NCBI RefSeq assembly: GCF_021596945.1
Contig: NZ_CP063779.1
Coordinates: 871,501-935,500 of the forward strand
Direction of reading: 5' to 3'
Length of the DNA: 64,000 bases
DNA from: Mongoliitalea daihaiensis
Lineage (GTDB): Bacteria > Bacteroidota > Bacteroidia > Cytophagales > Cyclobacteriaceae
The stretch's first letter is position 1; every line of letters starts with the position of its first letter. The position numbers and the translations under genes are program-made. Shown one piece after another: positions 38,318 through 46,757 of the stretch. The notes below the pieces were generated by a model. That model saw nothing but the letters and a program-made list of their open reading frames with translations. It did not search any database and was not told the origin of the DNA.

Positions 38318-38403
38318 AACAGCCACTAGCAAAAAGCCCTGATAGATTTTTTTCTCCTATCAGGGCTTTTTTTCGAGGACTTTTCTCTAGTGGGCTAAAT
38401 GTT
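38318..38403. repeat. attC-like linker between transposase and SIR2 modules (copy 2)
   Basis: Same as the linker at 33522-33606 except for one extra T in the loop of the inner GCCCTGATAG / CTATCAGGGC stem. Confidence 0.75.
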
Positions 38404-39511
38404 ACCTGCTGTTATTTTCATTCATTAAGTTGTCAAATAGTCGTGATTTTAAGAATTTCTCAAAAGTCATTTCTTTATAGTTTACATTTTTGGAAAGTGT
38501 TTCATATCTATGAACCAAGTCTTTCGCTGAACTTTTATTTATTACAATTATTTCATTTTCGGGATTGAAGTGTCTCTTTACCAAAGCACGGATATGAACG
38601 TCAGCTTCAGGAAATGAATAACCAATAAATATTAATTTTTTAGCTCCACGTATTGTATAGCCTGCTTCTTCGTATAGTTTGTTAAAAATAAAGTTGTTGT
38701 TGGATTTTAAATGCGAAGGGACTTGTATTAATGAGGTCAATTTATGTCCGTCAAAAGGGCAAGTTGTAATTTGACTTTCAGTAAAAGACTCAAAAGAATC
38801 AGTTTTAAGGTTAATTCTATGTTGCCAAGGTGTCAGACCTACTTGAGCACAACAGCTACAATACTTCCAATTTAAGCTTCCGTGAATTTTTATAAGTTTT
38901 GTCCTGATAGGTGTATGTTCACCGAATTGAGTTACCGGTCTATTGGGATTTTCCCACCAATCAAAAGGCGTTATGTTGTTTGGGTATCGGAAGTTTATTA
39001 GGTCAATGCAATAATCAACTAAATAATCACTATAAATTTTGTCAAAAGCTTCGTCAATTAGTGTGTCATAATTAGTTGTAATTACACCAATTTGTTTTCT
39101 GTTTATTCTGATTGTTTCCCAAAATTGCCTAAAATTTTCACTTGTCTTGGTTTTGCTACTGATTACATAGTGAAGTATTTTAGTCAGATTGGTTTTTAAT
39201 TTAATCAATTCTGTTATAGTCCATTTACTTGATAAACTAAAGGAGTTATTTAGGTGAAAGTCTATAAAACCAAATACTTCTTCAAGTGTGGGTAGTTTTC
39301 CGTTTATCGAAAAATTTTCTTGTAAAAACTCTCTAATCTGTTTGCCTGGTTCCGATTTGGTTATTTGTAAGTCGTTATTGTTTAATATTATTGGGATAAT
39401 ATCAGATTGTATTGGTATTCCGTCTGGATATGAAGAGCCTGCACCAAAAATGAAAACTAATTCAGGTTGGTCATTCTGTAAAGGTAATATGTTGTTCTGT
39501 CGTGTCCTCAT
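38402..39511 (-). CDS. SIR2-family protein (copy 2)
   Basis: 369 residues, identical in protein sequence to the copy at 33605. Boundary repeats GTTACCTGCT (38401-38410) and AGCAGGTAAC (39519-39528) flank it. Two identical copies could raise dosage or simply reflect the recent tandem duplication. Confidence 0.85.
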   Translation of the reverse strand: MRTRQNNILPLQNDQPELVFIFGAGSSYPDGIPIQSDIIPIILNNNDLQITKSEPGKQIREFLQENFSINGKLPTLEEVFGFIDFHLNNSFSLSSKWTITELIKLKTNLTKILHYVISSKTKTSENFRQFWETIRINRKQIGVITTNYDTLIDEAFDKIYSDYLVDYCIDLINFRYPNNITPFDWWENPNRPVTQFGEHTPIRTKLIKIHGSLNWKYCSCCAQVGLTPWQHRINLKTDSFESFTESQITTCPFDGHKLTSLIQVPSHLKSNNNFIFNKLYEEAGYTIRGAKKLIFIGYSFPEADVHIRALVKRHFNPENEIIVINKSSAKDLVHRYETLSKNVNYKEMTFEKFLKSRLFDNLMNENNSR

Positions 39512-39525
39512 TTATAATAGCAGGT

Positions 39526-39649
39526 AACGTTTTGCGTATATGACTTGTGGCGGTTTTTGAAGCACTTTCTTGTCGGCTTGCAACAAACTTACTTAAAAGC
39601 ACAAAGCTTGAATTTATCCCTTTTCCCGCCATAAGTTATATACGCTGTT
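39526..39649. repeat. attC-like linker C (copy of B)
   Basis: Same 20-bp arms and centre as linker B at 34729-34852. Confidence 0.8.
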
Positions 39650-39662
39650 GTGGTGTCGTTTT

Positions 39663-40208
39663 TTATTTTTTTACTATTGGTACTTTCAATTATTTAAGAG
39701 TCCAATTTTTTTTAATATCAATGAATTAAACAAATTTTGATAGTCCAACGAGATGTTGATGAACTTTTACTTGCTCGTTTTGTGTCTTCAAAACCAATAA
39801 TCCCGAAAGAGCTTTAAATCTAATATCAGAAATGTCCGACCATTTTATTTCTTTCACTTTTCCGTACACATTGGTCGCAATTATCGAATTGTCGCCAAAT
39901 GTTACTCTATGATTTCGGTAGTACATTAAGCAAGGTATTCCTGTTCCCCAAAAAATGAGTAGCATTAGAATAACGCCAATCCAAACTCCACTGTCATTTA
40001 CCCCTGCTGTTAATGGAAGGAAAATCAGGAACAGTAGTCCGAAAAGTGAACCGACAATTCCCATAATCCCATAAAGCTTATTCATTCTTAAATTGAAATA
40101 TCCACTTTCGTCCGATGCAACCGCTTTTCCTGTCGCTTTAGTCAAAAAGGCAAGAGCTGTCGAAACGGCTATTCCAATTATTGTATATAGAATTATCTTC
40201 TCTGTCAT
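39663..40208 (-). pseudogene. Small membrane protein, copy 2, C-terminally truncated
   Basis: The first 160 residues match the 181-residue copy at 34866. A C-to-A change on the plus strand near 39728 makes an early TAA, ending the frame at 39726. The lost 21 codons lie in a patch with eight substitutions in about 80 bp, seven of them C-to-A or G-to-T. The N-terminal TM segments and most of the PH-like tail remain. Confidence 0.8.
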
Positions 40209-40230
40209 CGTTCGTCTTTAAATGCACCAC

Positions 40231-40668
40231 AACTTACTTATATGTCTGAAAAACCCACCCATATATACCCTACGGAAGCTTGCTAAGTCTGATTTTTCAG
40301 CCGTATTTTCAACTCCCTAAACCTACTAAATACCCTCCAACGAAAAAATACCCTGATCAGGGTATTTATTTAGTTTTTTACATAGGTAAATGACTCATTG
40401 CTTTACTCATTCCAACATACGCCATGTTTTGAAGATTGTCAGTAAGGCCATGCAGTGGTACCGGTGAAGAATGATCTGTTTTACTTATGGATAGTAATCG
40501 TTTTTTACTCCATGCTTTCCGGTGGTAGTGCTACCCAAAAGCAACCCATAAAAGTCATATTAAAGTGGTCAAGATCATCGGATTCATTGGTTAAGATGGT
40601 TTGGGCACAGCATTCGCTTAATCCCCATAGCTAAACCAGCTCTGAACAGCGCTACACTTCGGTCAACG
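40231..40668. repeat. 440-bp island repeat R2
   Basis: Starts AAC-TTACTTATATG and ends GGTCAACG. Its first ~195 bp match R1 almost exactly because they belong to the duplication; the rest shows the usual inter-copy divergence. Confidence 0.85.
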
Positions 40669-40830
40669 TTTTGCAGCTACCCGAAGGTGGCGATTTCGAA
40701 GCACTTCACTGTCAACCAAGCATAACTTGTCCCGCAAAAGCGGGAAACTTTGATAAAAGCACGACTTGTCCCGATTTCTCGGGAAAGCTTGATTTAACCA
40801 CTGAACCGCTACTTTTGGGTAGGTGCTGTT
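40665..40830. repeat. attC-like linker D
   Basis: AACGTTTT, arm GCAGCTACCCGAAGGTGGCG, two inner GC-rich hairpins (CCCGCAAAAGCGGG and CCCGATTTCTCGGG), arm CCGCTACTTTTGGGTAGGTGC, then TGTT. About 165 bp. Confidence 0.75.
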
Positions 40831-40846
40831 ACCAGCCGTATTTCTT

Positions 40847-41848
40847 CTAAAATAGTCCAAGGTCTTTCCCTTTTTGTATTAAGTCCCCGAATGATTTCAT
40901 TTTTAAATTTTCTTCTTCTGTCAATGGACGTTCTGATATTTCCTTTGTTGCTAAATATCCTTTAAGTGAACTGTCCGAACCAAGTATAAACCTTTCTGAA
41001 TTTTTTAATTGTTCATAGTTTGAGGTCAATTTCTCAGTAAAACACATAGTCCCACTTACGTTGTGTCTTAGTAACAAATGCTTAGTTTCTTTGTCCGAAT
41101 ATGGCATAAGAAATAACATATGCTTGTTGTCCAGAGGTAATTTTAGAATGTTCGTTGGGTCGAAAGGAGCTACGTGTCCGCCATTAATGTTTGAATAAAC
41201 AACAGGATTGTCACTGGTAATAAACTCACAGTTTTCGTCTACCAATCTTGAAACATAAATACCGTCTCTTATTGTTCGGAGTTTAATTAGTCGTAATGCC
41301 ACTTGAAGTTGTGTCAAGATTTGGACAGGGCGACTTTCATATTTATTTTCTTTTTGCAACTGTTCAAGAGTTTTACCTGCTACTGATATTTTCTGTTTAT
41401 CAAACATAAAATAGTCTTTACCTGTCTGCTGACACATAAAATATGCTTGTTCTAAAACTCTATTGAAAAACTCGTTATGTAAGTTTACCCATTTCGTGGT
41501 TCTGTAAAACATAGTAACCACAGTCGAAATAATTAGCTCTCTTTCTTCGTCTGTTATTGTTTTTTTGTCAGGGTCAATTAGTATTTCATAAATTTTATTG
41601 TAGTGAACTTCATAGTTGTCGGAATAAAATTTTTCAATCAACATTCTTTCTTCGGCTGTGTCTCCAGGAAGTGTATATAAGTCCTTTTGAAGGCAAACAT
41701 TAGAAATGTTCATTTCTATAATCTTATCTTCTTTGCAGTCTGCTGTCGGTAATGCTTTAATGAAAAATTCTCCCGAACGCTCTGTCGAAAAGTGTTTAAG
41801 ATATGTTCTTGGAACGTAATGTTGTCTTTTTACTTCATTTTCTGGCAT
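40847..41848 (-). CDS. DUF4238 domain-containing protein
   Basis: 333 residues with the family's N-terminal KRQHYVPRTYLKHFS and NISNVCLQKDLYT, and FITSDNPVVYSN in the middle. The function of DUF4238 is not established; members are common in accessory regions. Boundary repeats GTTACCAGCC (40828) and GGCAGGTAAC (41869-41878) flank the gene. Single-gene module on the minus strand. Confidence 0.82.
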   Translation of the reverse strand: MPENEVKRQHYVPRTYLKHFSTERSGEFFIKALPTADCKEDKIIEMNISNVCLQKDLYTLPGDTAEERMLIEKFYSDNYEVHYNKIYEILIDPDKKTITDEERELIISTVVTMFYRTTKWVNLHNEFFNRVLEQAYFMCQQTGKDYFMFDKQKISVAGKTLEQLQKENKYESRPVQILTQLQVALRLIKLRTIRDGIYVSRLVDENCEFITSDNPVVYSNINGGHVAPFDPTNILKLPLDNKHMLFLMPYSDKETKHLLLRHNVSGTMCFTEKLTSNYEQLKNSERFILGSDSSLKGYLATKEISERPLTEEENLKMKSFGDLIQKGKDLGLF

Positions 41849-41875
41849 TTTCGTCAGTTTTTTAATATGGCAGGT

Positions 41876-42314
41876 AACTTAAATATATGTCTGAAAAACC
41901 CACCCATATATACCCTACGGAAGCTTGCTAAGTCTGATTTTTCAGCCGTATTTTCATCTCCCTAAACCTACTCAATAACCTCCAACGAAAAAATACCCTG
42001 ATCAGGGTATTTATTTAGTTTTTTACATAGGTAAATGACTCATTCCTTTACTCATTCCAACATACGCCATGTTTTGAAGATTGTCAGTAAGGCCATGCTG
42101 TTGTCCCGGTGACGAATGATCTGTTTTACTTATGGTTAGTGATCGTTTTTTGTTCCATGCTTTCCGGTGGAAGGACTACCCTAAAGCAACCCATAAATAA
42201 TCATATTAAAGTGGTCAAGATCATCGGATTGATTGGTAAAGATGGTTTGGGCACAGCATTCGTTTAATTCCCATAGCTAAACCAGCTCTGAACAGCGCTA
42301 TACTTCGGTCAACG
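41876..42314. repeat. 440-bp island repeat R3
   Basis: Starts AAC-TTAAATATATGTCTG and ends GGTCAACG; contains the same CCCTGATCAGGG palindrome and the GCTAAACCAGCTCTGAAC segment as the others. Confidence 0.85.
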
Positions 42315-42432
42315 GTTTGCATATGACTTGTGGCGGTTTCGAAGCGCTTTCCTGTCTTCCAAAACCAAAGCTAGCTACAAAGCGAAAACCTTGCTGGTAG
42401 CCGTTCACCCTCCATAAGCTATATGCGTTGTT
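42311..42432. repeat. attC-like linker E
   Basis: AACGGTTT, arm GCATATGACTTGTGGCGG, centre, arm CTCCATAAGCTATATGC, then GTTGTT. The arms pair imperfectly. Confidence 0.7.
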
Positions 42433-43108
42433 GTAAAGCGTTTTTATTTATTTCATTTTCAATCAATGATTTGAATTTTTTAAGTCCGTGTTCATATTTT
42501 TTGCTGTGCCAGTATCGTCCACCTGTTCCAGGATGGCATACAAATTCATATCTTACTCCTGATTCTGATTTTGGAATTTTCCACCTCAATTTGTCCCAAG
42601 ATAGTTTAGATACAAAAATTACTAAATCAGGTTCTATAATTTTCACAACTTCATTAATTGTTTTTGCTCCAATTGTATAGTCAATTGATTTACAAAAGTT
42701 CTTTATTGAATCCCCAGTTTCTGGTGCTGGTCTTTGAAAGCCATTCATAAAAGCTACGTTTGTCATAGCTCTAAATTCCTCAACTTTCATAAATTCAGAC
42801 ATTCGAGTATTCAGTTCTCTGAATATCATATGTCCAGCTGGTTTCCAGTTTCCTTTCAGTATGACCCTTGTGTTTATCCATGCAATTTCTTCATCGGATA
42901 AGTCCGCTTGTGTGGAACTATACCATTTTTCGGGATTTTTGCTTATTGTCGATTTTGGTGGTAAATAATGACTTTCAGCAATCAGCATTATTTTCGGTGA
43001 ATTGTTTTTTCCGTAATTTTTCCCGACAAAAGGTAGCATTGAAGGAAACCTTTGATAATGGTCAATTTCATTCAGTTTACTATCAAAAATTTCAGTCGAT
43101 TCGTTCAT
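42419..43108 (-). CDS. Unknown protein with uracil-DNA-glycosylase-like features
   Basis: 229 residues. PKIMLIAESHYLPP near the N-terminus, PDLVIFVSKLSW in the middle and CHPGTGGRYWHSKKYEHG near the end follow the order of motifs in the UDG superfamily fold, but the catalytic motifs are not canonical, so the family call is tentative. The last codons (NALQQRI-stop) run across the module boundary GTTGTAAA at 42430; the partner TTTTACAAC lies at 43131-43139. Confidence 0.5.
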   Translation of the reverse strand: MNESTEIFDSKLNEIDHYQRFPSMLPFVGKNYGKNNSPKIMLIAESHYLPPKSTISKNPEKWYSSTQADLSDEEIAWINTRVILKGNWKPAGHMIFRELNTRMSEFMKVEEFRAMTNVAFMNGFQRPAPETGDSIKNFCKSIDYTIGAKTINEVVKIIEPDLVIFVSKLSWDKLRWKIPKSESGVRYEFVCHPGTGGRYWHSKKYEHGLKKFKSLIENEINKNALQQRI

Positions 43109-43136
43109 AGTTTGTTGGTTTGATTAAATGTTTTAC

Positions 43137-43576
43137 AACTTACTTATCCACCTGAAAAACCAACCCACATACACCCTACGGACGCTCATGAAGTCTGATT
43201 TTTGCAGCCGTATTTTCATCTTCCTAAACCTACTCAATACCCTCCAACGAAAAAATACCCTGATCAGGGTATTTATTTAGTTTTTTACCTAGGTAAATGA
43301 CTCATTCATTTACTCATTCCAACATACGCCATGTTTTGAAGATTGTCAGTAAGGCCATGCAGTGGTACCGGTGACGAATGATCTGTTTTACTTATGGATA
43401 GTGATCGTATTTTACTCCTTGCTTTCTGGTGGAAGTTATACCCTAAAGTAACTGATAATTGATCAAAATAAAGTGGTCAGGATCATCGGATTGATTGGTT
43501 AAGATGGTTTGGGCACAGCATTCGTTTAATTCCCATAGCTAAACCAGCTCTGAACAGCGCTACACTTCGGTCAACG
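43137..43576. repeat. 440-bp island repeat R4
   Basis: Starts AAC-TTACTTATCCACCTG and ends GGTCAACG. More diverged than R1-R3 but collinear throughout, including the palindrome. Confidence 0.85.
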
Positions 43577-43696
43577 TTTTGTGTATTTAATTAGTTGGCG
43601 ATTTTAATACACAAATCTGTCAGTAAGTGACGAGCTGTCTTTAAAGCACTTCTATGTCAATAAGTGACTGACCGCCAATTGATTAAATACACTGTT
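43573..43696. repeat. attC-like linker F
   Basis: AACGTTTT, arm GTGTATTTAATTAGTTGGCG, centre, arm CGCCAATTGATTAAATACAC, then TGTT. The arms pair at 18 of 20 positions. Confidence 0.8.
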
Positions 43697-43731
43697 ACCA
43701 GCCGTTTTTCTTTCGTCTGTGTCCAGTGTCA

Positions 43732-44712
43732 TTATTCGTTAAACTTTTTATTTGTCCTAATTAACTCTCTCCAATTACTACCAAGTCCCACTACTACACC
43801 GTCACTACCTGCAAAAAATTCTTGCTCGGCAATAGAACTAAATTGCTCAAAGTCAAAAATTCTTGTCGGTTGAATTTCTTTTAAACTCTGTGTTTTATAA
43901 GCATCAAATATTTTTCTGTCAAGTCCAATGGTAAGATTAATGGCGTCAAATGTGTATGTAACAAAACCGCCAAACTCTTTGGTTGCATTGTCGTTGCTCG
44001 ATAGAATGTTGAAAATGACTTTGTAGTAATTTGCTAAATATTCTTCGCTATCAGTTTTGATGTCAAAATAATCGTCATTGTAACCTTCGGGGTCAGACCA
44101 GTCAACCGTTAATTGTCCATTTGTAAAATGTGTAACTACTGCTACTCTTAAACTGGGATAGTCAGCACCAATTCGTCTTAAATTTCTTGTTTGGTTTTTT
44201 GCTGATGCAAGTAGTGTTGCTTCCATTGTATTTGTCCTGCCTTTGCTTTCCATAATTGTCCATCGTCTGCGATTGTCAAGTCCAATTAAGTCAGGTCGTG
44301 AACGACTTGAACCAAAACCAAACGCTTGTCCATTTCTTGAAAATTGGTCTCTGTAAACGTCAATGTGAAGTAGCCAAGGAATATTTAAAAGTTTTGCAGA
44401 AAGTAGTTTAGTAAAGGTCAGTCCTAAGAAATATGAAACCGCACTTTTTTCAGAAGGGTCAAGGTGTTCGTATGCTGATGACTTCACTAACGTTGTCCCA
44501 TTTTGAGCAATGTTAGCAACCAATATTGAAGCTCTATACAAAATCTCATACTCGGAATAAATACCGTTACTCAAAACATCAATGAAGTTTGCTCGTCCAA
44601 CGGTAATTGCTGACCACATTAATTCTTGAACTGTAAATTGCAGTTGTTTAGCGCCTTGAAAGTCCGCTCCAAATCGTGGTGGAAAGTTTTGACTGTTGTA
44701 GGTTATTTCCAT
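43732..44712 (-). CDS. PD-(D/E)XK nuclease-like protein
   Basis: 326 residues of no named family that I recognise. Residues 137-160 contain RSRPDLIGLD then WTIMESKGRT, which fits a PD-(D/E)XK active site (Asp141, Glu155, Lys157). The N-terminal ~115 residues are mostly helical. A restriction-like or defence nuclease is plausible. Boundary repeats GTTACCAGCC (43694-43703) and GGCTGGTAAC (44744-44753) match perfectly. Confidence 0.6.
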   Translation of the reverse strand: MEITYNSQNFPPRFGADFQGAKQLQFTVQELMWSAITVGRANFIDVLSNGIYSEYEILYRASILVANIAQNGTTLVKSSAYEHLDPSEKSAVSYFLGLTFTKLLSAKLLNIPWLLHIDVYRDQFSRNGQAFGFGSSRSRPDLIGLDNRRRWTIMESKGRTNTMEATLLASAKNQTRNLRRIGADYPSLRVAVVTHFTNGQLTVDWSDPEGYNDDYFDIKTDSEEYLANYYKVIFNILSSNDNATKEFGGFVTYTFDAINLTIGLDRKIFDAYKTQSLKEIQPTRIFDFEQFSSIAEQEFFAGSDGVVVGLGSNWRELIRTNKKFNE

Positions 44713-44750
44713 TGGTCTTTGTCGTTTAGCTGTGTCCTAAAATGGCTGGT

Positions 44751-45200
44751 AACTTACTTATATGTCTGAAAAACCCATCCATATATACCCTACGGAAGCT
44801 AGCTAAGTCTGATTTTTCAGCCGTCTTTTCATTTCCCTAAACCTACTAAATACCCTCCAACGAAAAAATACCCTGATCAGGGTATTTATTTAGTTTTTTA
44901 CATAGGTAAATGACTCATTCATTTATCCCATAACAACATACGCCATGTTTTGAAGATTGTCAGTAAGGCCATGCTGTTGTCAGGGTAGCAAATGATCTGT
45001 TTCAAACTATTACTAGTGATTGTTTTTTACTTCATGCTTCCCAGTGGTAGTACTACCCTAAAGCAATCCATAAATAATCAAAAAAAGTGGTCAAGATTAT
45101 CGGATTCATTGGTTAAGATACTTCAGGGTATACCATCCACTCCATTCGTTTAATCCCCATAGCTAAACCAGCTCTGAACAGCGCTACACTTCGGTCAACG
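44751..45200. repeat. 440-bp island repeat R5
   Basis: Starts AAC-TTACTTATATGTCTG and ends GGTCAACG. It shares with R1 the alternative segment AGGGTATACCATCCACTCC, absent from R2-R4, so copies appear mosaic. Confidence 0.85.
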
Positions 45201-45313
45201 TGTCGCAGCTAGACGTCAGGCGTAGCTTACCCTTCTAATTGTCCCCTGAAAAGTTGCTCTTAAAAATATCCATCTTTTGTGCACCTACCCAACGCTTGCG
45301 ACTAGATGCTGTT
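45197..45313. repeat. attC-like linker G
   Basis: AACGTGTC, arm GCAGCTAGACGTCAGGCG, centre, arm CGCTTGCGACTAGATGC, then TGTT. The arms pair with a bulge. Confidence 0.7.
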
Positions 45314-45337
45314 GGTGGTTCGATGTTATTTCCTTCC

Positions 45338-46156
45338 TTATTTTAGTTTTTTTATTGCGTTACTTTTAAGCAAAGATTTCATTTGGGCTATCGCTACTTT
45401 GTTTAGTTCGATAAGACGTTCTTCTTGCGTTAGTCTCTGTTGGATTAGTAAGGCGTTAATACTTTCCATATTGCTCAATACAACTAATTGTTCTAATGTC
45501 GCATAATCTCTTATATTACCTTTTTGCTCGGGATTGCTTTCCCTCCATTCTTTTGCTGTAATTCCAAACAGGGCAACATTCAATAAGTCAGCTTCATTGG
45601 CGTAAACAAAACTTGTCTGTTGTTTGGTGATTTCTTTTGGGATTAGGTTTTCTTTGATGGCGTCTGTATGAATATGGTAATTTACCTTGGCTAATGTCCT
45701 TTGTAAGTTCCATTCTAATTTCAGTCGGTTGTTTTCATCCTCTTTCAGACGTTGAAATTCATTGACCAAGTATATTTGAAACTCAGGACTTAGCCACATT
45801 GCGAAGTGGAACGCAATGTCTTTGTGTGCATAAGTTCCTCCGTAACGCCCAGCTTTTACGAGCATACCAACTGCATTTGTTCGTTCAATCCATTGTCCGA
45901 CAGACATTATGAATCTATTCACTCCTGCTTCTTGGGTAATTACCCCGAATTCGGGGTAATTAAAATTTGGGTTGTTAATCTTTTCCCAAACACCAATATA
46001 TTCCAATGTATTTTTGTTCGTAATCCACTTGCCAATTAAGCCACTTCCTTCACGAAAAGAAGCTGTCATATCGGTCAAACTGATATAGTCAGTTTCATTT
46101 TGATTAATTACCGTTATCGGTGATTCATTTACATTTAGTTTTCTATTTTTTACCAT
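45338..46156 (-). CDS. KilA-N domain-containing protein
   Basis: 272 residues. The N-terminal KilA-N DNA-binding domain shows DYISLTDMTASF, then SVGQWIERTNAVGML and the highly conserved AGRYGGTYAHKDIAFHFAMWLSPEFQIYL. A helical C-terminal part follows, ending in a basic tail. KilA-N proteins are phage- or mobile-element-linked DNA-binding proteins. Boundary repeats GTTGGTGGT (45311) and ACCGCCAAC (46267-46275) flank the gene. A 26-bp perfect palindrome lies within the coding region at 45937-45962. Confidence 0.9.
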   Translation of the reverse strand: MVKNRKLNVNESPITVINQNETDYISLTDMTASFREGSGLIGKWITNKNTLEYIGVWEKINNPNFNYPEFGVITQEAGVNRFIMSVGQWIERTNAVGMLVKAGRYGGTYAHKDIAFHFAMWLSPEFQIYLVNEFQRLKEDENNRLKLEWNLQRTLAKVNYHIHTDAIKENLIPKEITKQQTSFVYANEADLLNVALFGITAKEWRESNPEQKGNIRDYATLEQLVVLSNMESINALLIQQRLTQEERLIELNKVAIAQMKSLLKSNAIKKLK

Positions 46157-46272
46157 TATTTATTTCACTAATCGTCAAAGTTACAAAAAGAAATTATGGT
46201 TAGAATGAGTTGTTCTTGTTTGGTTTTTATTCGTCTTCGTCTTAGCTGTCATGTCACTTTACAATGACCGCC

Positions 46273-46656
46273 AACTTACTTATCCGCCTAGAAAAACCCA
46301 CCCATATACACCCTACGGAAAATCGTGAATTCTAATTTTTTCAGCCGTATTTTCAAATCCCTAAACCTACTCAATACCCTCCAACGAAAAAATACCCTGA
46401 TCAGGGTATTTATTTAGTTTTTTACATAGGTAAATGACTCATTCCTTTATCCCATAACAACATACGCCATGTTTTGAAGATTGTCAGTAAGGCCATGCTG
46501 TTGTCCCGGTGACGAATGATCTGTTTTACTTATGAATAGTGATCGTATTTTACTCCGTGCTTTCCGATGGAAGTTCTACCCTAAAGCAACCCATAATTGA
46601 TCAAAATAGAGTGGTCAAGATCATCGGATTGATTGGTTAAGATGCTTCGGGGTACA
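46273..46656. repeat. 440-bp island repeat R6 (truncated)
   Basis: Starts AAC-TTACTTATCCGCC and is collinear with the others up to the GGTTAAGATGCTTCGGGG segment. It is then replaced by a degraded IS91-type transposase tail; the usual GCTAAACCAGCTC...GTCAACG end is missing. Confidence 0.8.
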
Positions 46657-46757
46657 CACTGCAATCACTGAAAAATAGAAACCAACTTTGATACAAGGGA
46701 TAGATTCGCCAGAAAATAAAAGTCCTTCAAGCCAAATCCAGCCCCTACTAGTGTTTA
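46657..46757 (+). pseudogene. Remnant of an IS91-type transposase C-terminus
   Basis: One frame translates as IETNFDTRDRFARK, stop, KSFKPNPAPTSV, stop, clearly matching the C-terminus of the intact frame at 38040-38113 (METIFDTRDKPGRK ... KPLKPNPAPS). DNA identity to that region is visible but lower than between the two full copies, so this is an older insertion. Confidence 0.75.

Larger units (their letters stand above)
36000..38320 (+). mobile_element. IS91-type element with tyrosine recombinase, copy 2
   Basis: Same organisation as copy 1, with boundary repeats GTTGAACTGAC at 36000-36010 and GTCAGTCAAC at 38311-38320. Its transposase is broken at a different place from copy 1. Confidence 0.8.
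35973..40424. repeat. Tandem duplication, copy 2
   Basis: Near-identical to 31176-35630, through both IS genes, SIR2, the membrane protein and the first part of the 440-bp repeat; similarity falls to the general repeat level after about 40424. Known differences: a few point changes, a 2-bp and two 1-bp indels, and a dense patch of substitutions at 39670-39740. Confidence 0.88.
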
